The notes: generated by a model not told the origin, from the letters alone. 64,000 nt of DNA from Protopterus annectens (GCF_019279795.1 NC_056748.1:699468806-699532805), one strand, 5' to 3'; positions 21,480 through 33,000 are shown, counted from the first letter of the stretch. A program made the numbers and translations.

Positions 21480-21912
21480 ACCTGATTATATATTAGTAAA
21501 AGCAGCAAATGGACAGCTATACAGGGAGCCACTCTCCCATGATATAGCAATAACTGACCCTGTTTCAGGTATGACCCAGAGAAGTAAAATAGTTGTGTCT
21601 GCAAAGTGTCCAGTAAACCTATTGGGCAGGGACCTTATGCAGATATTTGGCATAGCAGTAGTTCCAACTGTACAAGGTATGGAGGCACAGAGACAAATGG
21701 ATACCTTTGTAGTGCGATCGGAGGGTGAAACCTTTTATTGGTACAGCCAGGACCTAGTCACGACTGGTCCAGGGGCAGTGACCGAGGAGCTGATGAACGT
21801 AGCCATCAGTAAAGCCCCCTCCCTTGACACTGATCAACAGCATTTGTTACACTGTACTCTATACTACTGTACTACACCAGGACCTGATAGAGAGTCATGT
21901 TTGAGAGTATGA
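21480..21912 (+). pseudogene. Retroviral protease C-terminal part
   Basis: The frame carries the LLGRD motif near residue 20 of the 113-aa stretch starting at 21571, the conserved helix block at the end of retroviral aspartic proteases. The catalytic DTG region is not present, because the provirus is truncated on its left. The frame ends in TGA at about 21910, and the following pol sequence is in another frame. Non-functional. Confidence 0.72.
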
Positions 21913-21916
21913 GCAA

Positions 21917-23670
21917 GAACTGTTTAGAAATCGTGCAACTAGATTGGTTTTGCGTACTTTGTACTGGGATACTAAGGGGAACAGTGTAGTTAGCTGTTCA
22001 TTACCTCAAGAATTCCTTGCATTGTTTAGATCAAATCGGTTGCCACATGTCAGCTTGACAAAGAACAAAAGTGTTAAATGGGCAGATTTAGGAGAAAAAG
22101 TAACAAGATGGGAGAAACAGACTGATTTAGAACTGTCAGAACAAGGGATACAAAAACAAAAACTGAATTGGTTGACACAGACACATCCAGCTGTACACTT
22201 GCAATCTAGCGAGGACAGCTGATTATCATTTTTATTAGAAGAAGAAGAAAAGGCCTTATGTGAAATTCCAACAACTCTTTGGTCAACAGGCAAGTCAGAT
22301 GTAGGACTTATTCAAACAGCAGGACCAGTTACAATTACCCCAAAGTCAGCTTTTAGACCACAGAAAAGACAATACCCTTTGAGAAAGGATGCAGAAATAG
22401 GAATTAAGCCTATAATAGCAGCATTACTCAAAGAAGGAGTACTGGTAGAATCTCCTGATTCACCATGTAATACACCCCTATTTCCTGTTAAAAAAGCAAA
22501 TGGGGAATGGCGGATGGTACAAGATTTACAAGCTGTAAATAATGCAGTAATACCTAGAGCACCTACGGTGCCAGACCCACATACTTTGTTAAATGATTTA
22601 GAACCGCAACAGAAGTATTTCTCTGTGGTAGATATTAGCAATGCTTTCTTTTCAATACCTATACATCCTGATAGTCAATATTGGTTTGCATTTACATTTC
22701 AGGGTAAAAGGTATACGTATACTTGACTACCACAGGGATATTGCGAGAGCCCAACAATTTTTGCACAAGAAATGGCTAGCAACCTGGCAGGATTTACCCC
22801 ACCGGGAGGTAGTCAAATTCTACTTTATGTAGATGACATCTTGCTAGCAGCCCCCACCCAGCAGAAGTGCAGAGAGGATACTGTAGCATTACTGAAATTT
22901 TTAGCAATACAAGGATACAAAGTAAACAAAAGTAAGTTACAACTTTGGAGAAAACAAGTTAGATACTTGGGATATGTAATATCCAATGAAGGTAGAATAC
23001 TAGATGAGGAAAGAAAAACAGCGATTTTGCAAGCACCCAAACTAACAACCAAGAAAGAAATGATGTCTTTCTTAGGTACAACTAATTTTTATCGGAGCTG
23101 GATACCAAATTATGCTTTGGAATCTGCTCCGCTGACTGATTTGATATATAAGACACCAATGGCAGCACAAGATTTCTTGCAATGGACAACTGAAGCAGAA
23201 ATGGCTTTCTGCAGGTTGAAGCAGTTGATAGCTTCTTCATTAGTTTTAGGACTTCCAAATTATCACAAACGATTCTTTCAGACCATAGATTGTAAGCAAG
23301 GATATATGACGTCAGTATTGACGCAACAACATGGGGACAAGCAACGCCCCATAGCTTACTATTCATCAAAGTTAGACCCAGTGGCACGATCTTTGCCTCA
23401 CTGTGTACAAGCAGTAGTTGCAGCCGCAATGGCAGTACAGGCTTCGACCTCAGTGGTGTTATTCCACCCTCTCACATTGAGAGTGCCTCATGCAGTTGCA
23501 ATAATTTTACTGCAAGAGAAAATGGCATACCTTTCTCCTACTAGACATCTTTCATGTATGACTATACTGCTGAGTCAACCTCATATGACAATTGAATGAT
23601 GTACGACATTGAATCCATCAACATTACTTCCAACTCCTGCGGAGGGCACACCACACAGGATTTTCAGCTA
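21917..23670 (+). pseudogene. Retroviral pol: PR-RT spacer, RT and start of RNase H
   Basis: A single frame runs through, interrupted only by TGA codons near 22220, 22724 and 23597. It has a spacer of about 110 residues, then RT blocks in order: a PLFPVKK block (22480), a VVDISNAFF catalytic-Asp block (22628), LPQG just after the stop at 22724, and LLYVDDILLA with the catalytic YVDD (22822). The connection domain with a conserved LGT(T)NF(Y)R block (23070) and an LNPSTLLP stretch at the start of the RNase H region follow. It then ends abruptly; integrase is missing. Confidence 0.85.
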
Positions 23671-23803
23671 GGTGAGTCATTTAATCTATACTTCAGAAAA
23701 AGCGTCATCTGAAATCAATCTTTCAATTTCAATATCTTGGTAGAAAGTTTCAGTAACAGATACATCAACAAAATCTTTGATTAATCTTTTCATGCAGGGA
23801 AAA

Positions 23804-24604
23804 TGTTAGAAAAATATGTATTTAAATATATGTGAAATGCTAGTTTAAAAGCAAGGTAGTTTATAATGTATTTTATTCTATTAATCATATAACAGAAGGG
23901 ATAAATTCATGTGTAAATGCAAGTAGCTTCTGAAACTGCAGTGTGCTTTGACCCCTGACCCTGGCAGCTGCCAGCTCAGCAAGCTTAATGTTTATGCTTT
24001 TCATAAGTGATTATCTGCTGGGTCAGGAAATTAAATGTGTAAATCTTCCGCTCCTTCCTGATAAGATAACTTGTCCTTGTAAATAATGAAATCTTCCTTT
24101 CCTGATGGAGTAACCTGCCCTTGTAAGATAAAAACACAGCTGTGTGAGAAAGTGTAACAGAACAAAGACATGCATTAAAAGACTGAAGCTGCTATTGTAT
24201 TCGAACTGATATGAGACCTTTAAGAAGTAACTTTACAGAAAGACATTATGACTGACCAGCTGGATAGCAAGGCCGTATTGTATCTAAAGAAAAAGTTTTT
24301 TTAAATGTACTGCATCAGCATTATTAGATGAATAGAATACTGTTAGTAAAAGTGATGTAGATGCCTTGTGACTAACCACGTCAGTAAGGTGGGCATAACT
24401 TGAATGCAAACACTATAAAATATTCTGTACTTCCTGCATCATGTCAGACAAAATTCTGTACTTGTATGGTTTTTTGCCTCCTGGTGTACACTAGTAAACT
24501 TTTGAATCTGAACCTCCTGTGTATTGAATTATTAATTTTATTTAACAACTACTCATACACATACCACTACGCATACAGATAGTACGCATCAAACATGTAA
24601 ATCC
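23804..24604 (+). repeat. Probable 3' LTR
   Basis: Tentative limits: a purine run GCAGGGAAAA precedes TGTTAG at 23804, like a polypurine tract and LTR start. A TATA-like CACTATAAAATATTC lies at 24411 and a poly(A)-region-like AGTAAACTTTTGAATCTG near 24495. The end is set before the CR1 near 24604. No 5' LTR is in the window to confirm it. Confidence 0.4.
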
Positions 24605-24697
24605 ACATATGTGGAGGTTCTCTCAAAATAGTTACAAAAACACCAGAGTCCTCCAAAACACAAGTCTGCTACAGCTAACACAGTCTTCACACCACCC

Positions 24698-25300
24698 ATG
24701 ACATATAGCAACACCAGTGTCTCAACCACCAAGCCTGTAAGGCATAACATTCAAAAGCCAAGTTTTTTTATCATTGGAGACTTAAGAGTGAGACACATTG
24801 ATGTCCCACTCACCAGGTTGGACAAGGAGAAAGCCATGGTCAGCTGTCTGAATGGTGCGAAGATTCACCAAATCACACATGCACTCAGGTCTCTTAGCAA
24901 CAAGTACCATTATGACTCTGTCATAGTTTATGTTGGTGTAAATGACTTGAGATGTACCTCACTGGACTATATGAAGAGATATATGGTCAAGCTCTCTGAG
25001 TATGTGTCCGAGGCAGGTATGTCCCTAGCCTTGAGCAGCATACCACCCTTACATAGAATGATGTCACAGTATAAACAACAAATGATTGCTTTCAACAACT
25101 GGCTTTGTTTTTGGTTTCATTCCAAGGGCATCCAGTTCCTGTCCACCTGGGAAGCCATGGTCGACAAACCTCACTGCTTTACTAGGGACAGTTTACACCT
25201 GGCATCAGTAGGTTTTTGGCTGCTGGCAAAGGCTCTTGCCTCCCCCATAGTGCCTTTTTTAGGCAAGGTCTTGAAAACAACATTACCGACATTAAATTAA
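24698..25300 (+). CDS. CR1 ORF1 protein with SGNH-type esterase domain
   Basis: A 200-aa open frame. It shows SGNH hydrolase blocks in order: FFIIGDLRVRHIDVPLTRL (block I, residues about 22-41), VIVYVGVNDLRC (block III, GVND at 80-83) and RDSLHLASVGF (block V, Asp164 and His167). CR1 ORF1 proteins are known to carry such an esterase domain. The catalytic Ser of the block I GDS is replaced by Leu29, so hydrolase activity is probably lost although the frame is open. The endonuclease-RT ORF follows immediately. Confidence 0.8.
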   Translation: MTYSNTSVSTTKPVRHNIQKPSFFIIGDLRVRHIDVPLTRLDKEKAMVSCLNGAKIHQITHALRSLSNKYHYDSVIVYVGVNDLRCTSLDYMKRYMVKLSEYVSEAGMSLALSSIPPLHRMMSQYKQQMIAFNNWLCFWFHSKGIQFLSTWEAMVDKPHCFTRDSLHLASVGFWLLAKALASPIVPFLGKVLKTTLPTLN

Positions 25301-27890
25301 CCAATCAAAACAAAATAAGGATCATGCTGCTAAATGTTAGGAGCTCAAACCAAAAACTGCTCTCCCTGGAAGCACTTCTATCACTAGAAGATGTAGATGT
25401 CTGTGCAGTCACAGGGATTTCAATTATCCCACCATCAAATGGGAAACCTTCTCTAGCCCAAACTTACTAGCACAAAAGTTCCTTGACTTTGTGAATTCAA
25501 ATGCCCTGGAGCAAATTGTCTACACCCTGACAAGAGGAACAAACAGTCTAGATCTGGTCTTCACCAATATGTCAAACAGATGCACTACTGCAACTGTCAG
25601 TCATTAGTTAAAACTGACCACAAATCAGTCACCTTCGAACTGACACTAACAGCAGAACTCACAAAGGGTGAAAGACTAAAAAACTTCACCAAGGCAAACT
25701 ATACCTTCCTAGATGAAGGTATAAATGCATTCCAAGCCCCACCCCAAGGCGAAAGTGGTAACCACACCGAAGCTTACACTAAAGCCCTGTACAACCAGTT
25801 GCATAAGTGTATAAACTCAGTTGTACCAGTTAGAATCAAAGCCAGAGCCCTAAGTAAAATCAACCTGCCATGGTGGACTTCCAGCATCAACAAACTCTAC
25901 AATAAATGCAAAAAGTTGCTGTCCAAGAAAGCAAGGACAAGGACCCAACAATGGAAAAGCACCCTCCTCAACCTTAACAGGCAAATAAGACAACTTGCCA
26001 AATCATCCAAGAGCTCCTTTGACAGAATCCTAGCAAGTACTGCCAAGGATAACCATAAGGCCTTTTACAGCTATGTATGTAACCTAAAGGGAAGGACCAG
26101 GCATGTGCAGAACTGGTGGCCAACAGTATCACACACACTGACCCCAGCAAGATAGTGAATATGCTAGCGGATATGTTTGGTGAAAATATCACTACCTTAT
26201 CCCCTCCTAACTTACAACAAACCCTCCCCCAGACTCTCACCCAACCTTACATATTTGAAAAGCAGGTTCTCAAAGCCCTGTCCAAAGCATAGAACACAGC
26301 ATCTATAGGACCAGATGACATCCCAGACTGTCTTCTAAACAGGCTACAACATGAACTAGCATCATCACTAAGTACCCTGTTCAATCACAACCTAACCACA
26401 GGCTTTGTTCCTGCAGAATGGAGAACAGCTACAGTTATTCCCCTCCACAAAGGTGGCCTAGCAACAGACCTGGGGAATTACAGACCCATAAGCCTGACCA
26501 GCCTCATCTGTAAGGCCATAGAGCATATCATTATGGACCTTGTAAATAAAGACATAGGTGACATACAAACCCTTGATCCTTCTCAATTTGACTTTGTGAA
26601 GGGCAGATCCTTCTTGTTAAATCTGGTGGATTTCTTTGAAAATGTAACCAAGGCCATTGATGAGGGTAAAACTGTGCATACAACATACCTCGACTTGGCA
26701 AAAGTTTTCAGCACAATCCCACATTCAGGCATTACTGACAAACGTAGCATACTAAATGTAAACCCCTTCATTGTGAGATGGGTTGCCAACTGGCTCACAA
26801 GCCGGACACACACTATCAAAGTGGTGACTCCATACCCAGCAGACCTGTTACCAGTGAGGTGCCACAGGGGTCAGTGCTGGGCTCCCTACTGTTTGGCATG
26901 TAATTTTCAGAAGTTCTGGTCAAACTAAAGGATTGTGGATGACCAAGTTTGCAGATGACTGCAAACTAGGTGCAATCATTGAATCCCCAAATTATGTCAG
27001 TATACTCCAGGATGGTCTCACTCAGACCAACGACTGGTGTATTAGTCACAGTCTCAAACTGAATGCAAACAAATGCATCATCTTTCCCTTCAGTACAAAC
27101 AATTTCCCTCCACACTATCAAATCAATAACAATACAATAAGTATCCATGAAGTGGTAAGGAACCTGGGATCACAGGTTGACTTCAACTTTAACTTCTACC
27201 ACCATATGTCTACCATTGTAAGGAAAGCTTTCTACACAGCTCAGTTGATAATAAAGGCATTGATTTGAGAACAAAAGAAGTTATAACCCCTATATCCGGC
27301 ACTTATCTGGCCCATAATTGAGTATAATTCCCCATTTGGTATGGACCGTACTAAGCATCTACAGCAATTAGAGAGACCTCAGAGGTTTATAACAAAGAAA
27401 ATTATGGGGCTCTGGCTTGTTTCTTACATAGACAGACTAAAATACCTGTCACTGTACCCTGTATCATGTAGCCGTCTTAGGGGAGATGTATGCCTGCTCA
27501 CAGAGCAACCCAAGACTCAAACCCAATGAACTTACTGCATATCCGTAAATGAAATGTGTCTAGGGCTACCCATTCCAGGGACTTAAATATGGCCTGCACC
27601 TCAAATAGGTCATGCTGGAGGGACAGATTTATCTCCCAGTAACTGCCACATCTTCGGAACAGGCTACCAATTCATGTGAAACAGAGCACCTCTATGGCAC
27701 TGTTCAAGAGGAACCTAGATGAGTGGATGGGGAACCATAAATTTTTACTGGGAATAGTGCCCACAACCCTCCTGGACATGGGTAGTCATCACTATGTGCA
27801 ATCTTGGGTATTGAGTAGTACCTCTATGGTATTACATTGGGTTGAAACGGCTAGACTTAAAATGACCTCCGGGTCAATAGTCTAGTAATC
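25301..27890 (+). pseudogene. CR1 ORF2: endonuclease, RT, C-terminal domain
   Basis: The endonuclease starts KIRIMLLNVRSSNQKLLSLE, DVDVCAVT at 25400. It then jumps, by deletion of roughly half the nuclease, straight to DFNYPTIKWETFSSPN. The linker frame (25580-26155) has LPWWTSSINKLYNKCKKLL and DNHKAFYSYVCNLKG. The RT reads GNYRPISLTSLICKAIEHI, FDFVKGRSFLLNLVDFFENV, TYLDLAKVFSTIPHSGIT (the Phe-Asp of the KAFD catalytic block became Phe-Ser) and TKFADDCKLGAI. Several frameshifts follow; the C-terminus reads RNLDEWMGNHKFLLGIVPTT. Confidence 0.87.
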
Positions 27891-27910
27891 TCCTATGTTC
27901 CTATCATAAA

Positions 27911-28555
27911 TATAGGCTATATCTTGAAGCACTACATCCGTTTCACAGTAGCAAACCCCACCTCTGCACTGCCCACCTTAGGCATACCTTAAAAAACTAA
28001 CTGTCCAACAACTCTCTGCTTGACAATATTATCAGGAGAACAGTCCTGTATAAATAAAGAAAGCACTAACATGTTAAAATACAGACCTTTATTCTGAACT
28101 CAGTGGGGAGGATAAAGGACTAGTAGGCCTCATGCAGGCGCAGAAGTACATGAATACATTTGTTTGACTGCAGGTTGTTCTGTATCATGCAAACCAAGTG
28201 ACCAAGAAAGTTTGAGACCCTAAGGGTACTCTTCATGGACCACTGTGACAGCTCCACAACTAGGCTAATGGGGTCTGATGTTGTCCAACTGGAGAGCATG
28301 TGTGCAGAGATCCTCACCAGGAAGCCACTGATAAACACTCAGGTTCCTGATAATTAACCTCAAACAAGACGGGACTAATCTGAACTTGCATAAAGTACAG
28401 ACACATGCACACAGAAAAACAAGCAAATACTCAGCTAATTCCCACTTATCAGAAAACAAACTGATCCCCATAATGCATTTCAGTTTAGACAAATAAAAAC
28501 TGAAATAAAAATAAGCCAAAAATATGGAAGATCCTATCCAGTAGTAAATAAACTT
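27911..28555. other. No gene recognised
   Basis: Short frames only. I see no domain and no repeat shared with the rest of the window. Confidence 0.45.
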
Positions 28556-28830
28556 CAATTTATTTAACATTGGTTCACTTGGAAAGTCTGACTGGGACTG
28601 AGCCCATTTTCAGCAGAGGGCCAGGGAGAAATGTTCTAGATGCATGCCTTTGGAATGTTGCAGGAAACTGGAGCACCCACAGGAAATCCACGTAAATGTA
28701 GGGAAGACATGCATACTCCACACAGAAGGCACCCCAGCTGAGAACTGATCTGGAGAACCTCTTGCTGTGAGGTGACAATGCTAAATGCTGCACCACTGCA
28801 CCACCCAAAGCCCATCCACCCAGATCAAAA
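28556..28830 (-). mobile_element. tRNA-headed SINE with V-SINE-type central domain
   Basis: On the - strand it begins GGGTGGTGCAGTGGTGCAGC and ATTGTCACCTCACAGCAAGA, the usual A-box head of tRNA-derived SINEs. It continues with CTTCTGTGTGGAGTATGCATG, GTGGATTTCCTGTGGGTGCTC and AGTTTCCTGCAACATTCCAA, the conserved V-SINE-like central block. Its 3' part, TTCTCCCTGGCCCTCTGCTG followed by AAAATGGGCTCAGTCC, is the tail shared with the LINE at 52497-54525. It ends in an AATAAA-type tail. Confidence 0.85.
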
Positions 28831-29204
28831 TTAAAATAGGAAATGTGTGAAATAAACAAGTAAATAAAACCAATGCAACGAAGCATTACATTAAAGTCAA
28901 TACTACAGGGCATTAGTGTTTAGTTAAAAAAACACTAAATATATAACACTGAATGTATAACTTGTACATATTTCTTCCTCCACATATACAGATTTTAGAA
29001 TTTAAGAAAAAATAAAAAGTCGCACTGGTCTTATTATGCAAGCATGAGAATTTCCAAATAATTTCCCCCAGAATGTTGCTGCACAGCTAATACCCATGTA
29101 ACAAAACATGGCCATTATCCTTAGCAAATGATTATTTCCCCTTTTACATGAGAAGCAATATAAAAATATTACACTAAACTCTCCTGCAGGTTTTCACTCT
29201 CACT

Positions 29205-29594
29205 GTGTGTCCTCAGGAGCTTGAAAGGATAGGAGAATGGAATGCAAAACTGAAGGCACATGGGATGAAACTAAGCACAGATAAGACAGTGATAATGGCA
29301 GCAGACTGGAGAAATCAGAAGAAGCTGAGAATAGAGATAGGAGGGAAGATAGTGGAACAGGGAAATAGCTTCAAGGTGGTTGAGCAGAAGGGAAGTCTGT
29401 ATGAAGAGGTCAAAGCTAGAATCAGAGGGGCTGCAGCCAACTGGCATAGAGTGTCAGGTGTAGCCTATGACAGAAGAATGCCAAAGAAGCTGAAAAGTAT
29501 GGTGTACAGGATAGTGGTGCGACCAGCACTACTGTATGGTACAGAAACCTGGGCAGTAAAGGTAGAACAGCTGAACAAGCTAGAGGTGATGGAA
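29205..29594 (+). pseudogene. RTE post-RT fragment
   Basis: About 128 codons with PALLYGTETWAVKVEQLNKL, matching the GTETW...K..E..RM block common to RTE C-termini. It has no RT catalytic box, because the element is 5'-truncated near 29205. It is cut by the CR1 after LEVME. Confidence 0.8.
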
Positions 29595-30730
29595 ATCAAC
29601 CCCTATATCACGAGGTGGGTTGCAAACTGGCTCAAAGATTGAACCCAAAATGTGAAAGTAGCTGACTCCAAGTCAGACTGCTGACCAGTCATGAGTGGAG
29701 TCCCACAGGGATCGATTCTGGGTCCTCTCCTGTTTGGTATCTACTTCTCAGAAGTCCAGTACAACATGAAGGGACTCTGGCTGACAAAGTTCACAGACGA
29801 ATGCAAGTTGGGAGCCATTATTAACTCCTCAAGTGATGTTGACATCCTACAGAAAGGCCTCACTGAGACAAACGACTGGTGTCAGAACCATGGCCTTAAG
29901 CTCAATGCCAAAAAATGTGTCATCATCCCCTTTGAGAAAAATGCAGTTCCCATGAACTACCACATCGACGTTAGTCCACTGAACACAGAAGCTGTTATAA
30001 GAGATCTGGGAACACAGGTTGACAGCAACCTCTCTTTTGACCACCACACTGCCACTGTGGTCAGAAAGTTATTCTATGTGGCACATATCATTACTAAGGG
30101 TTTTGCATCTAGGAGAAAGAGGTCATTGTCTCCCTCTACTCTTCCCTCATTAGGCCAATCATTGAGTACAATGCCCTATTTGGCATGTACCTCACTAGAT
30201 GACTGCAACAACTGGACAGAACGCAAAAGTAGCTCACAAAGAGAATCCTAGGCCTTAAACACTTGTTCTATATGCACAGACTCAAAAAACTCCAACTATT
30301 CTGTGTCTCATATCACCTACTTAGAGGCGATCTCTGCTTGACTTATAAAGCCATGTCTGACCCATCTCTGTTAGAAATGCTACATCCAAAGAAATCCCAA
30401 TCCTTCCACACCACATGCTCCAGAGACCTCAACCTCATTACCACAATCAACAGAATGTGCTGGATGGCCAGGTTCATAACCTAGAGAATGCTCGCTATGA
30501 AATGGTCTTCCCATACATGTCAAACAGAGCACCTCACTGGCCCTCTGCAAGAGAAATCTTGATGAGTGGATGGAAAATAGAAAATTCACCCCAGAGATCA
30601 CGCCAGTGGCTCTACTCGACAGAGGCACTGGAAACTAAGGTTGGGTGGCAAGTTGCCAGGGTAATCTTATGGGCTAGGCTTGTAAAGGCTCTAGGGCCAT
30701 TAACCTAGTACACACCTATGAACCTATGAA
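29595..30730 (+). mobile_element. CR1 LINE nested in the RTE
   Basis: Begins inside the RT with INPYITRWVANWLKD. It continues SGVPQGSILGPLLFGIYFSE, LTKFTDECKLGAI (catalytic FADD changed to FTDE), the C-terminal SYHLLRGDLCLTYKAMSDPS, and the tail CCTATGAACCTATGAA. The right end shares ATGAA with the RTE target (ATG AAG codons), so the junction cannot be placed to the base. Several stops; not functional. Confidence 0.88.
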
Positions 30731-31120
30731 GTGCCTGAGAATGGTGGTAGGATGCACACTGTGGGTCAGACAAAGAAATGAGGACACAAGAGCAGAAGCC
30801 AAAGTAGCTCCAATTGCTGAAAAGATCAAAGAGAACAGATTATGGTAGTTTGGAGACGTGCAGAAAAGCAGAAGACAGTCTGGTGAGGAAGATTTGAGAC
30901 AGTCAGGAAGAAGGTAAAAGGAAGTGAGGACATCCAGCAAAGAAGTGGCTGGATTGTGTGAAAGAAGGTCTGCAACAGTCAGGCATGAGTGTTGAAGAAG
31001 GCAGGATTGTGGCAGTGAGTCGAGAGAGTTGGCAACAGTTAACGCAATACCCTGACCTCTGTAGAAAAATGGGAAAAGGGGGCTGATGATGATGATGATG
31101 AATGATGATGTAGATACTCA

Positions 31121-31200
31121 TCTTAGTCAAAAGTCCTGCAAGAACTTCAAAGCATGTCATACCTCCTACAGAGCCATATCCCACCGATAATGGCTTTGGT
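31121..31200 (+). mobile_element. CR1 endonuclease snippet after an RTE tail
   Basis: CAAGAACTTCAAAGCATGTC and ATACCTCCTACAGAGCC translate as the KGYTSYRA-type segment of CR1 endonucleases. The same RTE-tail/CR1 junction is found inverted at about 34640-34795. Confidence 0.6.
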
Positions 31201-31737
31201 GCCACTTTTCATAAATTGAAATTACAATCCCTCAATTGTGAAGCATTGATAGACTGGGAATCTGTCAGACCTGAACAATGAATCTCTGTCTCCACTGCCT
31301 CATTAATGTGAATAGGAAAATGTTGACACATTTTCACGTCTTCCCGCTATCTCATTCAGATGAGTGCAGAAGCTTTTACCTCCCATCATACCTACTGTGG
31401 TATTGTCTTTGCCACTGAAGTTTTGTTTTAACTGAAGTTTCAAGTGATTAATGAACTCCATCACAGCTGAGAATGATGAGATCAAGTTTACAGTAAATCA
31501 CTTAATAGCTCACATAGTATGATTTTCCTTACCATATAGTATAAAATGTCATGAAAAATATGCTATTATTCTTATAATAGTTATAAAATGTGAGTTAGAA
31601 TGTAGGTATTAATATAATTTACAAAAAATGGTGAATTTTGTGTGAAGACCAAGATGAAAACTAACAGCAAATGGCGTCCCCTCTTAAACCTATATTATGT
31701 GCACTACTACTCCTTATTTTACTCAATATTACTTTCT
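31201..31737. other. No gene recognised
   Basis: AT-rich, no frame with a recognisable domain. Confidence 0.45.
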
Positions 31738-31834
31738 TACTGTTAGGTGTATTGGTGCATGAGTAGTTTTCCCAGTTTATAGAGGGGTAGTTGAAGTCAC
31801 CCAGTATAAGAGTGTTGGGTTGGACCCTAATACA
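31738..31834 (-). mobile_element. CR1 endonuclease fragment, downstream half of a split copy
   Basis: Reads RVQPNTLILGDFNYPSINWE, the CR1 GDFN block. Its upstream half lies at 34430-34690 on the same strand. The LINE at 31835-34440 separates them. Confidence 0.75.
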
Positions 31835-31995
31835 TACATGCATAATATAAATGTTTCAAGCACAGGCATCAATGCCCTTCTAGCTTGCCAATATACCAAA
31901 ACACTTGTTCCCATAATAAATGTCCAGGCTTTTCTTAAAAATATCTAAACTAGTGCTTACTTTAATGTAATTTGGTAGTCTGTTCCATGCATCAG

Positions 31996-33000
31996 CTACT
32001 CTGTCAGAAAACCAATTAGTAACTTCTCATCCCTATAGAATCTTCTACATAGGTTGTCTGATGATTCTCTAGTATTTTTTGATAACCCCAAACTTTCCCA
32101 GAGGTCGTTGTCCATAAATGCCCTATATACCTGAATAAGGTCTCCTCTTAAATATCTGTAAGAGACACTGTACAAGTTCAGATATTTTAGTCTTTCATAA
32201 TAACTTTCACATCCATGGATGCCCTTGGTATATTTCCGCTGTACTCTTCCCATTTTATTCATGCTTGTTTTCCTATAGGGTTTCCATATTGTTATTCCAT
32301 ACTCAAGTTTGGGTCTAATGTAAATAACAGACGACTTCATTATGTTTGATTTCCTATTCTTTATAAATCTTTTTATATAACCTATAGCTCTAGAGCTATC
32401 ATTAGCCAATTGGTTGATATGATTAGAAAAACTCATAGCCGAATCTACCCATATACCCAGGTCCTTAAATTAGTCTACAGTCTCAATCACTGTGTGCTGT
32501 ATTAAATATTCACCTTTCAGTTTATGTCTTCCAAATCTCATATGCTTAGTTTTTGATGTACTTATCAACATATTATTCTCCTGTGCCCAAATGGTCAATT
32601 TAGTCAAATTATTTTGCAGACATGCCTTATCTGTAACACTTGTAATCAGTTTACCCAATTTCAGGTCGTCAGCATATAGACTGTAGAACACCTCAGATGT
32701 AAAAGTAAGGTCTGAAAGATACAATCTAAACAAGTAAGGGCCTAGGACAGAGCCCTGTGGGATACCTTGACTGTAACCAAGTATTTCACCTGTCCAGTTG
32801 TTGTATGATACTTGCCATGTCCTTTTTGTAAGCCACGCAGCTATCCATCTTATCAACAGTACATCAATACCTAGTTGTACTAATTTATTGATCAGTGTTT
32901 TATGTATGACACTGTCAAATGCTGAAGTTAAAGCTATATAAATCACATCACAGCACAATTTTTCATTCATAGCTGTTATTATATTGCTATAGAACATCAT
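31996..33000 (-). pseudogene. LINE reverse transcriptase and C-terminal domain
   Basis: The frame 33000-32470 reads DVIYIALTSAFDSVIHKTLI (catalytic Asp), YSQGIPQGSVLGPYLF and SLYADDLKLGKLI (catalytic YADD). A single TAG near 32470 is followed in the same protein by FKDLGIWVDSAMSFSNHINQ. Then IRPKLEYGITIWKPYRK, SVSYRYLRGDLIQVYRAF and, after a break, a WNRLPNYIK block near 31990. RT of the CR1/L2-like superclade. Nearly continuous, so fairly young, but interrupted. Confidence 0.82.

Larger units (their letters stand above)
21464..24604 (+). mobile_element. Endogenous retrovirus remnant (class I type)
   Basis: A 5'-truncated provirus: protease end, a long PR-RT spacer, the RT and the start of RNase H, then a jump to a probable 3' LTR. 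Gag, most of RNase H, integrase and env are absent. The RT resembles gamma/epsilon-type retroviruses. One frameshift and several TGA stops leave it defective. The boundary on the left is the edge of the minisatellite. Confidence 0.82.
24620..27910 (+). mobile_element. Long CR1 LINE with ORF1 esterase, endonuclease and RT
   Basis: The longest CR1 copy outside the Harbinger region. It contains ORF1 (24698-25300), an internally deleted endonuclease (25310-25640), linker (25650-26155), RT (26270-27270), C-terminal domain (27340-27770) and a 3' end TCTAGTAATCTCCTATGTTC, a variant of the octamer tail seen in the other copies. It lies directly after the probable retroviral LTR. Confidence 0.88.
29205..31120 (+). 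mobile_element. RTE-type LINE 3' part, split by a CR1
   Basis: The 29205-29594 frame reads RIGEWNAKLKAHGMKLSTDK, KSMVYRIVVRPALLYGTETW and LNKLEVME, the post-RT part of an RTE. The reading resumes after the CR1 at 30731 with KCLRMVVGC, EDTRAEAKVAPIAEKIKENR and an LRW(F)G-like block (stop inside). It ends in a GAT/GATGAA repeat tail at 31080-31115. It is a different RTE subfamily from the 3405-6534 copy, with a different tail. Confidence 0.85.
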
